Shown: positions 22,601 through 33,489 of the stretch, one piece after another
Layout of the letters: every line of letters starts with the position of its first letter
How positions within the stretch are numbered: the stretch's first letter is position 1
From: Sporothrix humicola
Taxonomy: Eukaryota > Ascomycota > Sordariomycetes > Ophiostomatales > Ophiostomataceae
Reading direction: 5' to 3'
NCBI GenBank assembly: GCA_021396245.1
Contig: WNYE01000040.1
Span: 248,001 to 312,000 of the forward strand
DNA: 64,000 bases
The notes under the pieces: model-generated
Databases searched by the model: none
Told to the model about the DNA's origin: nothing
The model's input: the letters and a program-made list of their open reading frames with translations, nothing else
Position numbers and translations under genes: made by a program

Positions 22601-25600
22601 GCCATTGAGAGCTGCCCTGTTTGGGTATTCGGACTCCTCGTTGATTTCTTTTGCAGTAGCCGTGATGCAGGGGGCGTTGGCGTTGGCCGGTGTGGTACGG
22701 AATACGCGTAAATGAATTTGGGCACTTGTTTGTCTTCTTCTTTTGATGTTTTTTTTTTGTGCGTTGTTATCAGAGCCACATCGGTCACTTCTCCCATTTT
22801 CTGCCATGTCTTATTTACTGCCCGTTGAACTGCTCGTAAAGACAGGGCGGACACAAAGAACATAGAAAACAAACACAGGCATGGAAACCGTCTGTTTCAT
22901 GCACTCCTGTGCTCCTGCACTCTGCGCACACTTACGTCGCACATTCATATCGGTTGCATTTGTTGACTTTTCTGATTTCGATTCTGCACGCCTCACATTT
23001 TGTGCTTTATTTTTTATTTCATGCTTCCACTTCAAACATTTTATAATGGGGAACACCAAACGTGACTGCATTCTTTTTTTGTCAGATACAGCCATTCTAC
23101 ACCCGCTGTGCAATGGCACCTCAGCCCCTCATGATTGTGTCGCCACCTCCTGCCCTTTCCTCTATACATTTTACCTCTTCTTTTGCGTCTTTTGTACCCT
23201 TTGTGTGAGTCCTTTTTGTATTCTTTTTCTTTTTATTCGTTGCCGAAGAGGGCGTCACAGACAATGATGGGCGAATAGGAACCAAAGCCGCCCATTCTTT
23301 TTTGCGACCGCGGATGCTCTTCCATATTTGGCCCCTTCACAAGATGTTTGAGTATGCATCTTTCCCTCTGTGAGCAGCCGAAGCGGAGTGTCGTAGCCGT
23401 TTTAGCCGTCGCAGCAGCAGTCACAGCCGCAGTTGCAGTCTTTAATTGCAATCGCGGTTGGATCATAGCCGCAGCCGTTCTCACGTCGTATGCGTTCGTC
23501 TGGAAGCACTTTCCGTACATTGTGTGTACTCCCTCGCTCCCATTTGAGCAAAACCAGCAGTTTGCGAGCAAACTCGAGCCCGGTATTCGCAGACAGGGCA
23601 TGCAATCAGCCACCCATACATATTTCTTTACTGCATTTACTTTCTCTATTGCTCGAGAAGTCGACGATACACTTAATCAAGCACTTCGTCCTTGTACCGT
23701 CGTACCTGTAACAGCAGCCGTATTCCTTTTGCAGATTGGCGCATCGTACGACGTAGCATTCTAGCCTTCTTTTGCTGCCCTCCCTCTGTTTTTTATTTAC
23801 TATCGTCGCCCTGTACGATCTTACCCTCGTTTATAAATTCTCCGCGCAAGGCTAGCTGCCGTTCCGGAGAGCAAGAAACTAAAGCTGGAGATAAAACCGG
23901 GCTGGATCAAGACATCTAAAGTTGGAGACCAGAAACACACGGGATACACAATAAAAGAAATAGGGCGAGATAGGCGAGGTGGGAGTGATGCACAAGAACC
24001 AAAGGACGTGGACCTCAAGGTTTTGCGCTTCATCTTGGTCGAGTGGCTGGCTCAGTGGCTGAGGACCACCTACCACCAAAGTGGACGGAGAGAACGATGA
24101 CATGTCGGAGGACGACATAAAGAAAAGGATGGTGTGTGTGGAAATGGAAACTAAGATACGATCCCGCCACCATGGTTCGAGATGAAGCGCTATTTTTGCC
24201 AGGGAATCCTTCCCAGGAGAAGGGTTCGGAGGGGGAAGAAAAGAAGAAGAGAAGGAAGAATAGGGTTGCAATCTTCTTGCAGCATCGTCAACCATCAATG
24301 CCCAACGGATGACACAAGGAACGGAGAGTAGGGCTGAAAAGGGCGGGACGCGACGAAATATGGAAGGACAAGGGGGGGGAGGCAAGGAGACAAAAGAGAC
24401 GTGAAAAACGATCTCGCATGTTTTCCTATGATTTTGTGCTGCAACGCAGTCGCATTCACTGTCCCAGTTGCAGTCGCAGTCACAATAGCAAGCCACCTTT
24501 GTGCTCTGTACACCAAACAAGTACATCTCGCAGCTTTTGTACGCTGCCTTTTTGCCCTTTTTCTCTGCTGTTGTACTTCACGCTCTGCACTCTCAAGCCA
24601 CTTGGGTATGATATGCCCGTTTGTTCCTGTTGTTTCTGCTGTCGCTCTGTCTCACGGCGCTCAAGCCCAACCGGCTTGACTCAAACTCGTTCTTGTCTTT
24701 CCCAGATATACCCAACAAGCCAAAAGCCAAAAGCCAAAGGCCAAATAAAAGGCCCAGCAACATTGCGCTTGCGCTTGTGGATTTTGTGTCTTGTGTCTTG
24801 TGTTTTTGTGCGGGAGCACCGTCTAGATTCTTCCAGAACCAGTACTAACAGTATTATTGATTGTCTCTTCTGTCGTCGGGCAGGCGCGCGTGCGCCTTCT
24901 CGCAAATACCTGTCGAGCTGTGCTGGTGTCACGAGAGGTGGGGAGGAGACGGGGGTAGTTTGAACCGGGGGGGCATAGGAGCGACGAGGAGGACTCACAA
25001 TGTCGTCAGGCTGCGCAAGCCATGGGACCACTGCAAGGGAATAATGCACGATTTTTAAACGCCTCAATTTGTTGGTTTTCGATTTTTGTTCCCATCCTTT
25101 TCTCGAGTCGTTCTTGACGTCAACCGATTCGAACCTTTGTTTCGCAGTGTTTCTCCCCAGCTCTGACACATTTACTTGATCGTTTGCCCGTTTCAAACAT
25201 TATGGCCAGTTTTTCGACGTTATCGTTTTTTAATCAAAACAGAAAATCAATACTTGCCAGCTTCGGAGAATAGACTGCCAGAGCTGAAGAGTGAGGGGAA
25301 ACCCGACAGTGTGGTCTGGCCTGTTTTTTGCCGTACGATTAAGCCATCGTACGAATTCGGTGAGAAGGTGAGGGGAGGCACTCAACACAGAAGAGAAGAC
25401 AACTAAAGAATAAAAGACGGCAAGAAGAGGCGAAGACGCAATGTAAGGAGACATATGGGTTGAAGACTTCAATTGAAGTGAGGCTGTAAATAGTGTGGAG
25501 AGACGATGCACGAGATTTTAGTATTGTATGTATTGCATTGTCCAAAAGTAAAGACTGCCGTAAAAATGGTACCAGAAAAAGAAAGCATAAAAAGGTGACC

Positions 25601-25974
25601 CAAGCAAGAAAACATGCGACGACCCAAGAAATCACCTGGTGTGGGTCGGCGTCGGCCTAGCCCAGACTTGGACCCAGATCTCCCCAGCCCTGTCTTCATT
25701 CCCAGCCTAGCTGAAAAAATCGGGGGATCCTTTCCCGGATGACGTACGGATCTTGAACAAAAGTTGTCACCGTATATGGAGAAATGCTGTTATGCGATGA
25801 TGGACTACAAGAGGACAAGATGCGGTTTCTTCGACGAACCAAAAAAAAAAAAAAAAACATATTCAAAGACAGAAAAAGAACAAACTGTCAAGTTCAGCTT
25901 GTTGGACGATCATCTCTGTTGCAGAGTCTATTGTTTGGCTGTCATTCTTTTGAACGAAAAATATTGCTTCTTCT

Positions 25975-26350
25975 TTTCAGCTGACTTTGTTCGAAGATGT
26001 AATTGCGATGGTCGCCCTTTTCTTTTTTTTCTCTTTTGCTTTATTATTCAAACTTTGGTTCCGTGTTTCGTCTTCACCGTTTTCGTCTTCGTTTTACCTC
26101 CATCATCGACACATTTATTTTCTTTTTCTTTCCCCTTCCCACCTCTTGCAGGCTCGCTTAAGCATCAGCTTCAAAGGCTGCAGGCCACCGTGAGGGCAGA
26201 AAAGCAGCTCCAGGCGATTTCATTGGATGCAGCTCCAATACGAACAAATCAAAATTCAGCTACTTTTGACCGTCGCTTCTCCTCCAACTCCCTCTCCTCA
26301 CCCTTCATTTCATTGTGCATATTTTTTGCCTCCCCCTCTGCTCCCTCTCT
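25975..26350. repeat. Pyrimidine-rich tract upstream of a purine-rich tract
   Basis: The plus strand is dominated by T and C (TTTTCTTTTTTTTC, CCTCCATC, CTTTTTCTTTC) for nearly 400 nt, with few purine runs. Long ORFs reading through it are Phe/Ser/Leu-rich and are composition artefacts. Confidence 0.6.
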
Positions 26351-26786
26351 CCAAAAGCACTTGCAGTTTTGGAGTGCTGACGTAGTTTCTCCTCTTTGTT
26401 TGCATCTCTCTCGGTACCGCCCGTAGGGCCCGCTCCCGCCCACCCTCCTTTTCGACCTCTTCTTTCACATCTCACTGGACATGATCCATGCAACCAGTGC
26501 ATAAAGAGTGGCCACTTTCGCAACTCGTGCATAAAGATAAAAATAAAAAACACAAAGACACGAGGTATATGTTTGGCACAAACACAATCCTGCAGTGTTC
26601 ACGGTTCACAGTTCACAACTCACAGTCGTTGGTCACATTGCACAAGGGAGATCGCAGTTGCGGTGAAAAATAAAAGTACTTTTCGATTTTTGTGTTTGTC
26701 TCCTTTTTTGAATCTTCAGCTTGATTGTCAAGGTTGTGCTAAAAAGAAAACCCGATACTTTTTTTTGTGAACCCTTTCCCAGACCC

Positions 26787-27350
26787 ATAGAAAAGACAAA
26801 GGAGGAAGAGAAAACATGTGAAAGAAAAAAAGAAAAAAAGAAGAAAAGGACCCCCAAATATATTGTATACAACAATGATGGAAACAACCAGAAAAGGAAA
26901 GTAGATAAAGTAGAGAAGAAGGAAAAAAAGAAAAGATTGATTTGTTAATGATGGTTGATAAGTTGGTTTGTTTTCTTTTGTTGGTGACAAAAAAAGTAGT
27001 AGTAACAACAACAAAGGTTGTGGTAGTGTGGTAGTGTTGATGGTGGGAGGTCGTGAAACGTCATATCCGCCAAAAGATACCGTGATGCTGGTATGTGGGC
27101 GACTCTAAAAAAGGATCTATAAACGAGAAAGACAGAAAGAAAAAAAGGTAACCGGAAGCGACAGATGAGAAAGTAGAAAAACAGATGAAAGATAAACCCA
27201 AGTATGATATGCAGACAAATAAGAAACTTGCATTGTTCGCGGGGTAAGCCTACCCAGCCGCGAAAGCAAGACCACCCAAGACAAAAGAAAAGGAAGAAAT
27301 GTGACAAAAAAAGAAAAGAAAATCAAAAGGTATCAAGGAAAGTAAAAGGA
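26787..27350. repeat. Purine-rich tract (AAAGAAAAG type)
   Basis: The plus strand is dominated by A and G for about 560 nt, the strand opposite in bias to the pyrimidine block ending 440 nt upstream. It lies 3' of the CRIB gene, which is on the minus strand and would transcribe this as U/C-rich RNA if the transcript extends this far. Confidence 0.6.
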
Positions 27351-27550
27351 AAGTTTACCCTGCAGGGCGATTGTGGTTTTTGTTGGTTTGGTTTTGTGAA
27401 TGAATGGACTGTGCCGGTTTGGCACAAAGTGGGCGAGGAATCAAATGGCGACTGGCACCTGTTCCATCGCTAGTCCCGTCAAGGGACAGTTTTTGTATAA
27501 TCAATTTTGTTGTTTTGTTGTTTTGTTTTGCTGACAGATTCTGTTGCAGT

Positions 27551-30103
27551 CTAGATCTGAGGAACCTCGAGGTCCTTCTTGTACATGAGATCCTCAATCG
27601 AGGCAGTGCTCATGGTCAGGCGCGTCAGGTCCGTCGCCGTCGAGTTGGCCGAGATGTGGCGGTCCGACAGCACCGAGTCGCGCGACTCGCGGCTCGCCGT
27701 CGTCGACGCGCTCGTGCGCGTGGGGATGAACAGCATCGACTTGTCCATGGCCATCGAGTGCATGTTGGACTCGGCATAGGCCGTGAACTCGTCTTCCTCG
27801 TCGGCGCCAATCGCGAAACCAACGGGCGCGCCGCGCATCGGCGGGCGGAACTGCTCATAGTTCTCGTTGCCCGGGATGAACAGGCTCGGCGACAGGTTGA
27901 AGCCGTGCGACTCCTTGAAGCTCGAGGCACGCGAGCCGCGCGAGCCGCTGCGGCCGTGGAAGAAGCGGTGCATGGGCCGCAGCGAGTCTTCCTCTTCCAG
28001 GCCGGTCTGGATCGTCAGGCCGGGTGGGCGGCGCATGGCCAGGGTCGTGGGCGTCACGGCCTCGTTCATAGACGCCATCGAGGTCTGGCTGGCCGGGCTC
28101 AGCGCGGGCATGTCAAAGCAGCCAGGGCTCAGCAGGTGCGGCGAGGAGACGGCGTGCGTCAGGGGCATCTTGGAGCTCCGAAAAACAACGTGGCTGTGAC
28201 CGGCCATGTTGTCCTCGTGGACAGCCGCCACACCGGCCAGCGCGTCCTCGCGGGACAGGTCCACCGAGGGGCGGTCCCAGGCGTACTCGCAGTCAGCCTC
28301 GATCTCGTGCTCGTAGCAATAGTCGATGTCGTCCTCCCAGTTGGCCTTGGCCAGCTCGTCGGCGTCGTCGTCGCCGGCATACACGGCCTCGCGCATCGAC
28401 CGCTGGGCCGCCATGAGATCGAAGCGACCCAGAGTGTCGGAAGCGGCGCTCGGCGGGCGCTGGTTATTGGTGGTAACGTTGATGGCCGACGAACCGCCGG
28501 GCTGGGGGAACTGCTGCAGGAGCGGCAGCGAGTGGCTCTTGCGCAGCGACGAGGCGTTGCTGGCCACGCTCATACGCGACTTGCGCACGCTGTTGCGCGG
28601 GTTGTACACCTGCTCCTCCTCCTCGGGCACGCCAGGGAGAATGTCAAAGGTGGACGTTGACGCAGCCGCGGGAGCAGCCAGGGGCCAGTTGGAGTCATCG
28701 GGCGTGGCGGAAGGAGACGTGGCAGAAGCCGCAGGAGAGCCAGCAGCACCAACCGAAGGAGGAATGAACACATCCGGCATCTGCGAGAAGCGGCGGGTGT
28801 CCACAAACGAGGGCACGTTCATGTCGGCCGAGTACGAGTGCGCGTGCATTAGTGGCGGGCGCGGCATGTCCACGGTCGAGTACGACGCCGAGGGAGTCGG
28901 TTGCCGGAAACCACCGCTGGTACGCGGGCGCTCCATCCGCGGAGGGCTGGTAGGAGAAGTCATCGTCATCGAGTCCAGGTCGCCAGGGCGCATCGATGCA
29001 CGGCCGTTGCTCGAGAACCGGGGAGGAGGGATAGGAGGCGAGAAGGACGAGGCCTCAATGGGCGACCGTGGTGGCCGGGGCGGCGGAATCCGCAGTTGGT
29101 CCTGGGACTTGCTGTGGTTAAGACGCGGAGGGAAAACGGACGACACAGACGCTGCGTGTGGCCGCATAATCGACCGCCGAGGGACCGTGGCAAGGACAGC
29201 ATCCTCGTCAATTGGCAGTGTTTCTGACGAGAAGTTGGGAAAGTGCAGAGCCTCGGCCTGGATGCCGCGCAGATTGCCGTCCGCGGCGGGTGCGGTTGCA
29301 GACGACTGTTGGGCCGACACAAACTCAAACTGCAGAGCAACGCGGCTGCCTCTTTGCAGGTTGGGAAGCTGCTCTTTTTGCGTGTGCGTCAGGTGCTGGA
29401 AGTTGTACGGTCCCGAGATCTGCAGGCGGCGGCGTCCATCCAGATCCTCGCTGGGCGGGCCCGACTTGTTGGCGGCTCGCCGGCGGCTGAAAAAGGAGGG
29501 GATCAGGGGCTCCTTGGACGAAGAGTGGGCGCTGGACGTGGAAGAAAAGGTGCCGATGCTGCCGTGGCTGCTGGATGGCGGCAGGCCGTGTGACGATGTT
29601 GGCGGCATAGGTGGTGGTGGGGGCGAGGAGATGGCCACACCCTTTTCAAAGGGTGTCTCGGCTGAATAGAGCGAGCTGTTGGACGAGCTCTGCGCACTGC
29701 TCTCGCGCCGTAATCTGCCACGCTTGCCAAAGATGTTCTTGCCGAAAATCTGCACGCTCTCGTGGCGGTCGCGAGGTGCTGTGCTAGTTGTTGACCGTCC
29801 CGACGATTTGCGGGAAAGACTCGAGGACGTTGTGTTCTGGTCAAAGGCCTTGTCCCACGATGGCCGGTCCACCGAGGTCAGTGACCGAAGCGACGAGGAT
29901 CCGGACGATGTTGTCTGGTGGCTTTGGCGGCTGTGGTGACTTTGGTGACTTTGGTGGCTCTGCTGGCTCTGGTGCTTGTCGGCAGTCGAGGCCAACCGCA
30001 TCTGGTTGCTAATGGCGCGGAGGGTCTCTGGTGACGGAGGGCCCTCCATGGCGGGCTCGAGCAGCTCCGAGATGCTGCCTGACCGGGTGATTGATGAAGG
30101 CAT
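27551..30103 (-). CDS. CRIB (PAK-box) domain protein, likely Cdc42/Rac effector
   Basis: A single uninterrupted ORF of 850 residues from ATG 30103 to the stop at 27551. An upstream in-frame ATG at 30148 would add 15 Thr/His-rich residues; I prefer the downstream start. Residues 229-241 (ISGPYNFQHLTHT) fit the CRIB consensus I-S-x-P-x2-F-x-H-x2-H, the motif that binds GTP-loaded Cdc42/Rac; it follows a basic stretch (RRRL) and is followed by QKEQLPNLQR. The rest is low-complexity and probably disordered: HQS repeats at about 43-63, proline-rich SSPPPPPMPP, many Ser/Thr sites, and an acidic middle (WEDDIDYCYEHEIEADCEY). No kinase domain is present, so it is not a PAK; it is a scaffold-like effector comparable in logic to yeast Gic proteins, probably in polarised growth. 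Codons are strongly C/G-ending. It stands alone between two large deserts. Confidence 0.88.
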   Translation of the reverse strand: MPSSITRSGSISELLEPAMEGPPSPETLRAISNQMRLASTADKHQSQQSHQSHQSHHSRQSHQTTSSGSSSLRSLTSVDRPSWDKAFDQNTTSSSLSRKSSGRSTTSTAPRDRHESVQIFGKNIFGKRGRLRRESSAQSSSNSSLYSAETPFEKGVAISSPPPPPMPPTSSHGLPPSSSHGSIGTFSSTSSAHSSSKEPLIPSFFSRRRAANKSGPPSEDLDGRRRLQISGPYNFQHLTHTQKEQLPNLQRGSRVALQFEFVSAQQSSATAPAADGNLRGIQAEALHFPNFSSETLPIDEDAVLATVPRRSIMRPHAASVSSVFPPRLNHSKSQDQLRIPPPRPPRSPIEASSFSPPIPPPRFSSNGRASMRPGDLDSMTMTSPTSPPRMERPRTSGGFRQPTPSASYSTVDMPRPPLMHAHSYSADMNVPSFVDTRRFSQMPDVFIPPSVGAAGSPAASATSPSATPDDSNWPLAAPAAASTSTFDILPGVPEEEEQVYNPRNSVRKSRMSVASNASSLRKSHSLPLLQQFPQPGGSSAINVTTNNQRPPSAASDTLGRFDLMAAQRSMREAVYAGDDDADELAKANWEDDIDYCYEHEIEADCEYAWDRPSVDLSREDALAGVAAVHEDNMAGHSHVVFRSSKMPLTHAVSSPHLLSPGCFDMPALSPASQTSMASMNEAVTPTTLAMRRPPGLTIQTGLEEEDSLRPMHRFFHGRSGSRGSRASSFKESHGFNLSPSLFIPGNENYEQFRPPMRGAPVGFAIGADEEDEFTAYAESNMHSMAMDKSMLFIPTRTSASTTASRESRDSVLSDRHISANSTATDLTRLTMSTASIEDLMYKKDLEVPQI

Positions 30104-30689
30104 GGCTGTGAGTGTGTGAGTATGTGTTGTCGAGGTTGAAAATATCAAAGATGATACTGCATCTGAGACCGCCGATGCTTATTCGGTAGTCGTCGTGGTC
30201 GTATACGAATATGTAGTGTGTCGTCGTCTATATTGTGCTGGCGTCGTATATGTTATGAAGGAGAGAAAAGGAGTGCTGAGGATGTCGTGAGAGTGTTGGC
30301 GTGTATGTAGAGAGTGACTGAAGCAACAAAAAACTTAATGAGTGACGATATAACCAGGTCGACGAGTAAACATGCAATGCTGAGAATATGAAGAATGAGA
30401 GAGAGAAAAGGAAAAGAATAATAATACGGGAAGCTCGACGATGAGGGAGTAGGGCCGCTTTTGGGTAAAAAAGAAGAGTCCACCTGGGTGACAAGACTAC
30501 TCCGTAAATAGGTGGTACAGAAAAAACGGTTTGCGGAGTGGTGGTGGTAGCCCAGGCAGGCGGTGGCTAGGGGGGTGTCTTCAGAAATTCTGAATAGGAG
30601 GAAGGGGACGAGAAAGGGACCGGGGTAGGGGGGTGGACGTTGAAGACGGAGCAACGCTAAATGTGGGCCGCGTTTCTCACTCCTTGGCC

Positions 30690-30775
30690 CTCTCTCTGTG
30701 TTTTTCTCTTTTTTCTTTTTCTCTCGTCTTTGGTCGCTTTTTCGTTTTTCTCTCTTTTTCCACCCCCTGTGTGTT
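30690..30775. repeat. Polypyrimidine tract upstream of the CRIB gene
   Basis: About 85 nt of nearly unbroken C/T on the plus strand (CTCTCTCTG, TTTTCTCTTTTTTC, TTCGTTTTTCTCTC). Seen from the minus-strand CRIB gene it is a polypurine block about 600 nt upstream of the start codon. Confidence 0.6.
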
Positions 30776-33471
30776 CCTTGCCAGGTCCAGGGTCGCTGCG
30801 AGTTGCTGCTGGGTCGCGTTTCTGTGGATCGTCGTTCTCTCTCTCTCCAGAACAGAACCGTGTCGAGCTCTCTGATGGTCAAATCCAGAGGGACTGGACG
30901 TGCGCTGCTTCTTCTCCAGTTGGTCTGTGGGCCATAAAGTCGGCTTTTGATCAAGTGAGAAACCGACATACAGAAACGAATTGATATGCCTGCACTGCGC
31001 AAGATATCTTTGGTTTTGGGCATAAAATACAGACAAAACAAAAAGGACATAAAGTTGTGTGATGTGGGGATGCCGCTTACAACATCCGCCATACAAGCAC
31101 GCGAGGGAGAGGCATAAAAAAGGACCAGAAACAAAACGGTTCAACAGCGCCGTGCAAACATCACCACATGCGAGCATCTGTTCTTTTTTTCCCCTTTTCT
31201 TCACATTTTGCTCTTCTTCAACGAAAAGACACATGAGGGGAAGAGAGGGCAGATGCAATGATGGGCCGAAGGACCGCCGGGGGGACAACCGCGGTCTAAT
31301 AAGTCCGCGATGAGGGGAAGCGAGCATGAGGAAGAAATACTCGCACAAGTCTAGGTGAGAAGTGAGGAGAGGAGGGCCACAGCCATTGACAGATGGAGAC
31401 GGTAGCAAGGGGATGGGGAAGCGAAGTGAGGAGACAGCAGAACCGAAGCAAGGAGACGCCAGCCTTGGAGAAGAAGAAAAGTAGAGGGTAAAACAAGAAA
31501 AGGTCTTGGTCTTGTTTCTCAAGCGGCCAAAAAGGCCAAAAAGGTATTCACAACTCCGCGAGGGAGAAACTGCCGCTATCAGCAGGGACTGATGAAGAAG
31601 CTGCTCATGAAAGTGTCGAAGAAAGGGGAACACCAGTGAGGCGAGCCACGAGTCTGGGCAGCAGAGTTCTTCTCCTGTGTGGTGGAGGAACTCCACAAGC
31701 CACTGATGGTGAGACTTGGAAAGGGGACGAGCTCTGGGGCGTTCGTGCGAAGCCTGCCCTTCTAAAAGCCAACAGCAAAAAGCACAACAACGGCAATAAA
31801 GTGGGGCCAGGCCTCCTCTCTCTCTTCTCTTGAGTCTTTCTCTTCTCTTTTCTCTCTCCTATGTCTGTCTTCTCTGCTTTTCTTTCCCCCACCCAAGGTT
31901 GCAGCACGTTAGACAACGGAGCCCCCCCTGCGCGGAAGCTCTGGAAAACTGGGGAAGGCTACGCCAAAGCGAGGATAGTTTGCTGGTTGGTGTCGTGTTA
32001 GCTGCAATCCTGCTTTCCCTGTTGGGGATGGCCGCCGTATCCCAGTTGTGAAAAGGAGCAACGGAAAGGCAAGCCAGGAACGCCGGCGACGAGGAAAACA
32101 CAGCCAGGGACCAAGCAGGGGTTTCTCCAGCAAAAAGAACAGCAGCCCTGAGAGAAGAGAGAAGAAAGTGAACCCACAGAATAAAACAGTGACAAGACTC
32201 CGTGCGAGGACGATTCGGCCCTTTGGAGCACTGTCTTTGCTTGAGCGTCGCTGGATAAAAGGCCCTTGGATATTCGTCGAACTTGGCAGCATTAAAGCCA
32301 CGCATTTGGGGGCATTTTGGTTCAGGGCCGGCACAACCATCTATGGATGGAGCCGAAGCCGTCGCCAGGCACCGCGCCTGAAAAAAACGACGGGTCGCTC
32401 AGATTTGTGGGCGCATTCTCGGGTTCTCAGTGGCTGTTGGGCATTGGTGTGTGTACTTGTGCCTATTTCAGCTCAAGCGCGATCCTATTTCGCAATTGAA
32501 GGTCGGTGCCCTCTGTTTGGCTAAAAACGCCTTCTGGTTTGATGAAGCGACCAAGCTCGACGCCATCATAGAACCAACGGCGAGGCGTCAATTGCGCGCG
32601 AAATTTGTTGTTGGACGGGATATGGAATTGCAGAATAAGAAAGAATACCAACATCATTCGATGAATGGAGCTGGTGTGGGTGTGAATGCAATGTGAACAA
32701 ATGGCGGATACAAGCACATCGAGTGAGGGAGCGTGGGAAAAGAGAGCGAGTGAAGGAAGATGGGTTGCATGCAGAGAAATGAGAAAATTCGACGTCAGAA
32801 TGCGGCCGAATTGGGAAAGAGTGTGGCTGCAATGCCTTATGAGGAAGGGACGAGTTGGCGGATTGCGGCCTTTTGCTTGATCGAACGGGTGAAGTAGGAG
32901 CGACCTGCTGCAGATGCCTCGAAGATAACATCTTCCACGCACCTTTCACATACTGCATGTTGCGGAAGCAGGTGCGTTCCTGGCGTTCCTGGATGTCCAA
33001 AAAGAGCGCAGGCAGGAACGAAGGAGCATTGTGTACCTCGTATGTGTCTTGCCTCTACAGGTTTGTACCTTTCTCTTGATGCCTCCTTCCTGCAACCACC
33101 TTTTGCGGCCCCGCCCGTGACAGAATCCTGGGATTGCGCGGGCAGGTACGACCAGCTCGCCCTTTCCCCCAAGCTTGTGCGGAGCATCGGCCATGTCCTA
33201 TCAACATCGCTGTCGTTCGTCCTCTGGTCGTTCGTAGCTTCCAGTTTTGTCAGGACTTGCAACATGCTGCATCTCAGTATCAAACGTAACCCAGGAAGGA
33301 AACTGCGACTTGCTTCCCCTGCCAAACCTGCCCTGTTATTTTTCTTCACTGATAGAGAAGTTGCGCCTGACAACATTCCTACAGTTTCTACACTTTTTTG
33401 TGTCAATTCGGCCCTGTCGTTTTAGCATTCTGCGGGGAGGTGCGGACAGCTCTCCAAAAAAGCAAGCGAAC

Positions 33472-33489
33472 CCAAATCCAAATCCAAAT
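33472..33489. repeat. Short tandem repeat (CCAAAT)3
   Basis: Three tandem CCAAAT hexamers in non-coding DNA. The unit resembles a CCAAT-box core, but the true CCAAT word is absent, so I read it as a microsatellite. Confidence 0.7.

Larger units (their letters stand above)
17247..27550. other. 10.3-kb stretch with no recognised gene
   Basis: Between the HLH and CRIB genes no frame matches a family I know. At 17429 a plus-strand ATG opens a GKGRGRG-rich N-terminus running into a GTGAGT donor, divergent from the HLH gene, but no downstream exon could be joined. Coding-like segments with splice signals lie at 18.6-19.7 kb. From about 25.97 to 26.35 kb the plus strand is pyrimidine-rich, and from 26.79 to 27.35 kb purine-rich. 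A T run lies at 18664-18676 and a 17-nt A run at 25841-25857. Confidence 0.5.

Noticed and set aside
28326..29669. 447-codon and 418-codon plus-strand ORFs across the CRIB gene
   Set aside because: Shadows of the GC-rich minus-strand gene; Arg/Gly/Ala-rich with no domain.
30677..31696. 339-codon minus-strand ORF upstream of the CRIB gene
   Set aside because: Composition follows the underlying pyrimidine/purine tracts, with no recognisable motif. It overlaps another long frame (30253-31134) of similar low-information composition.
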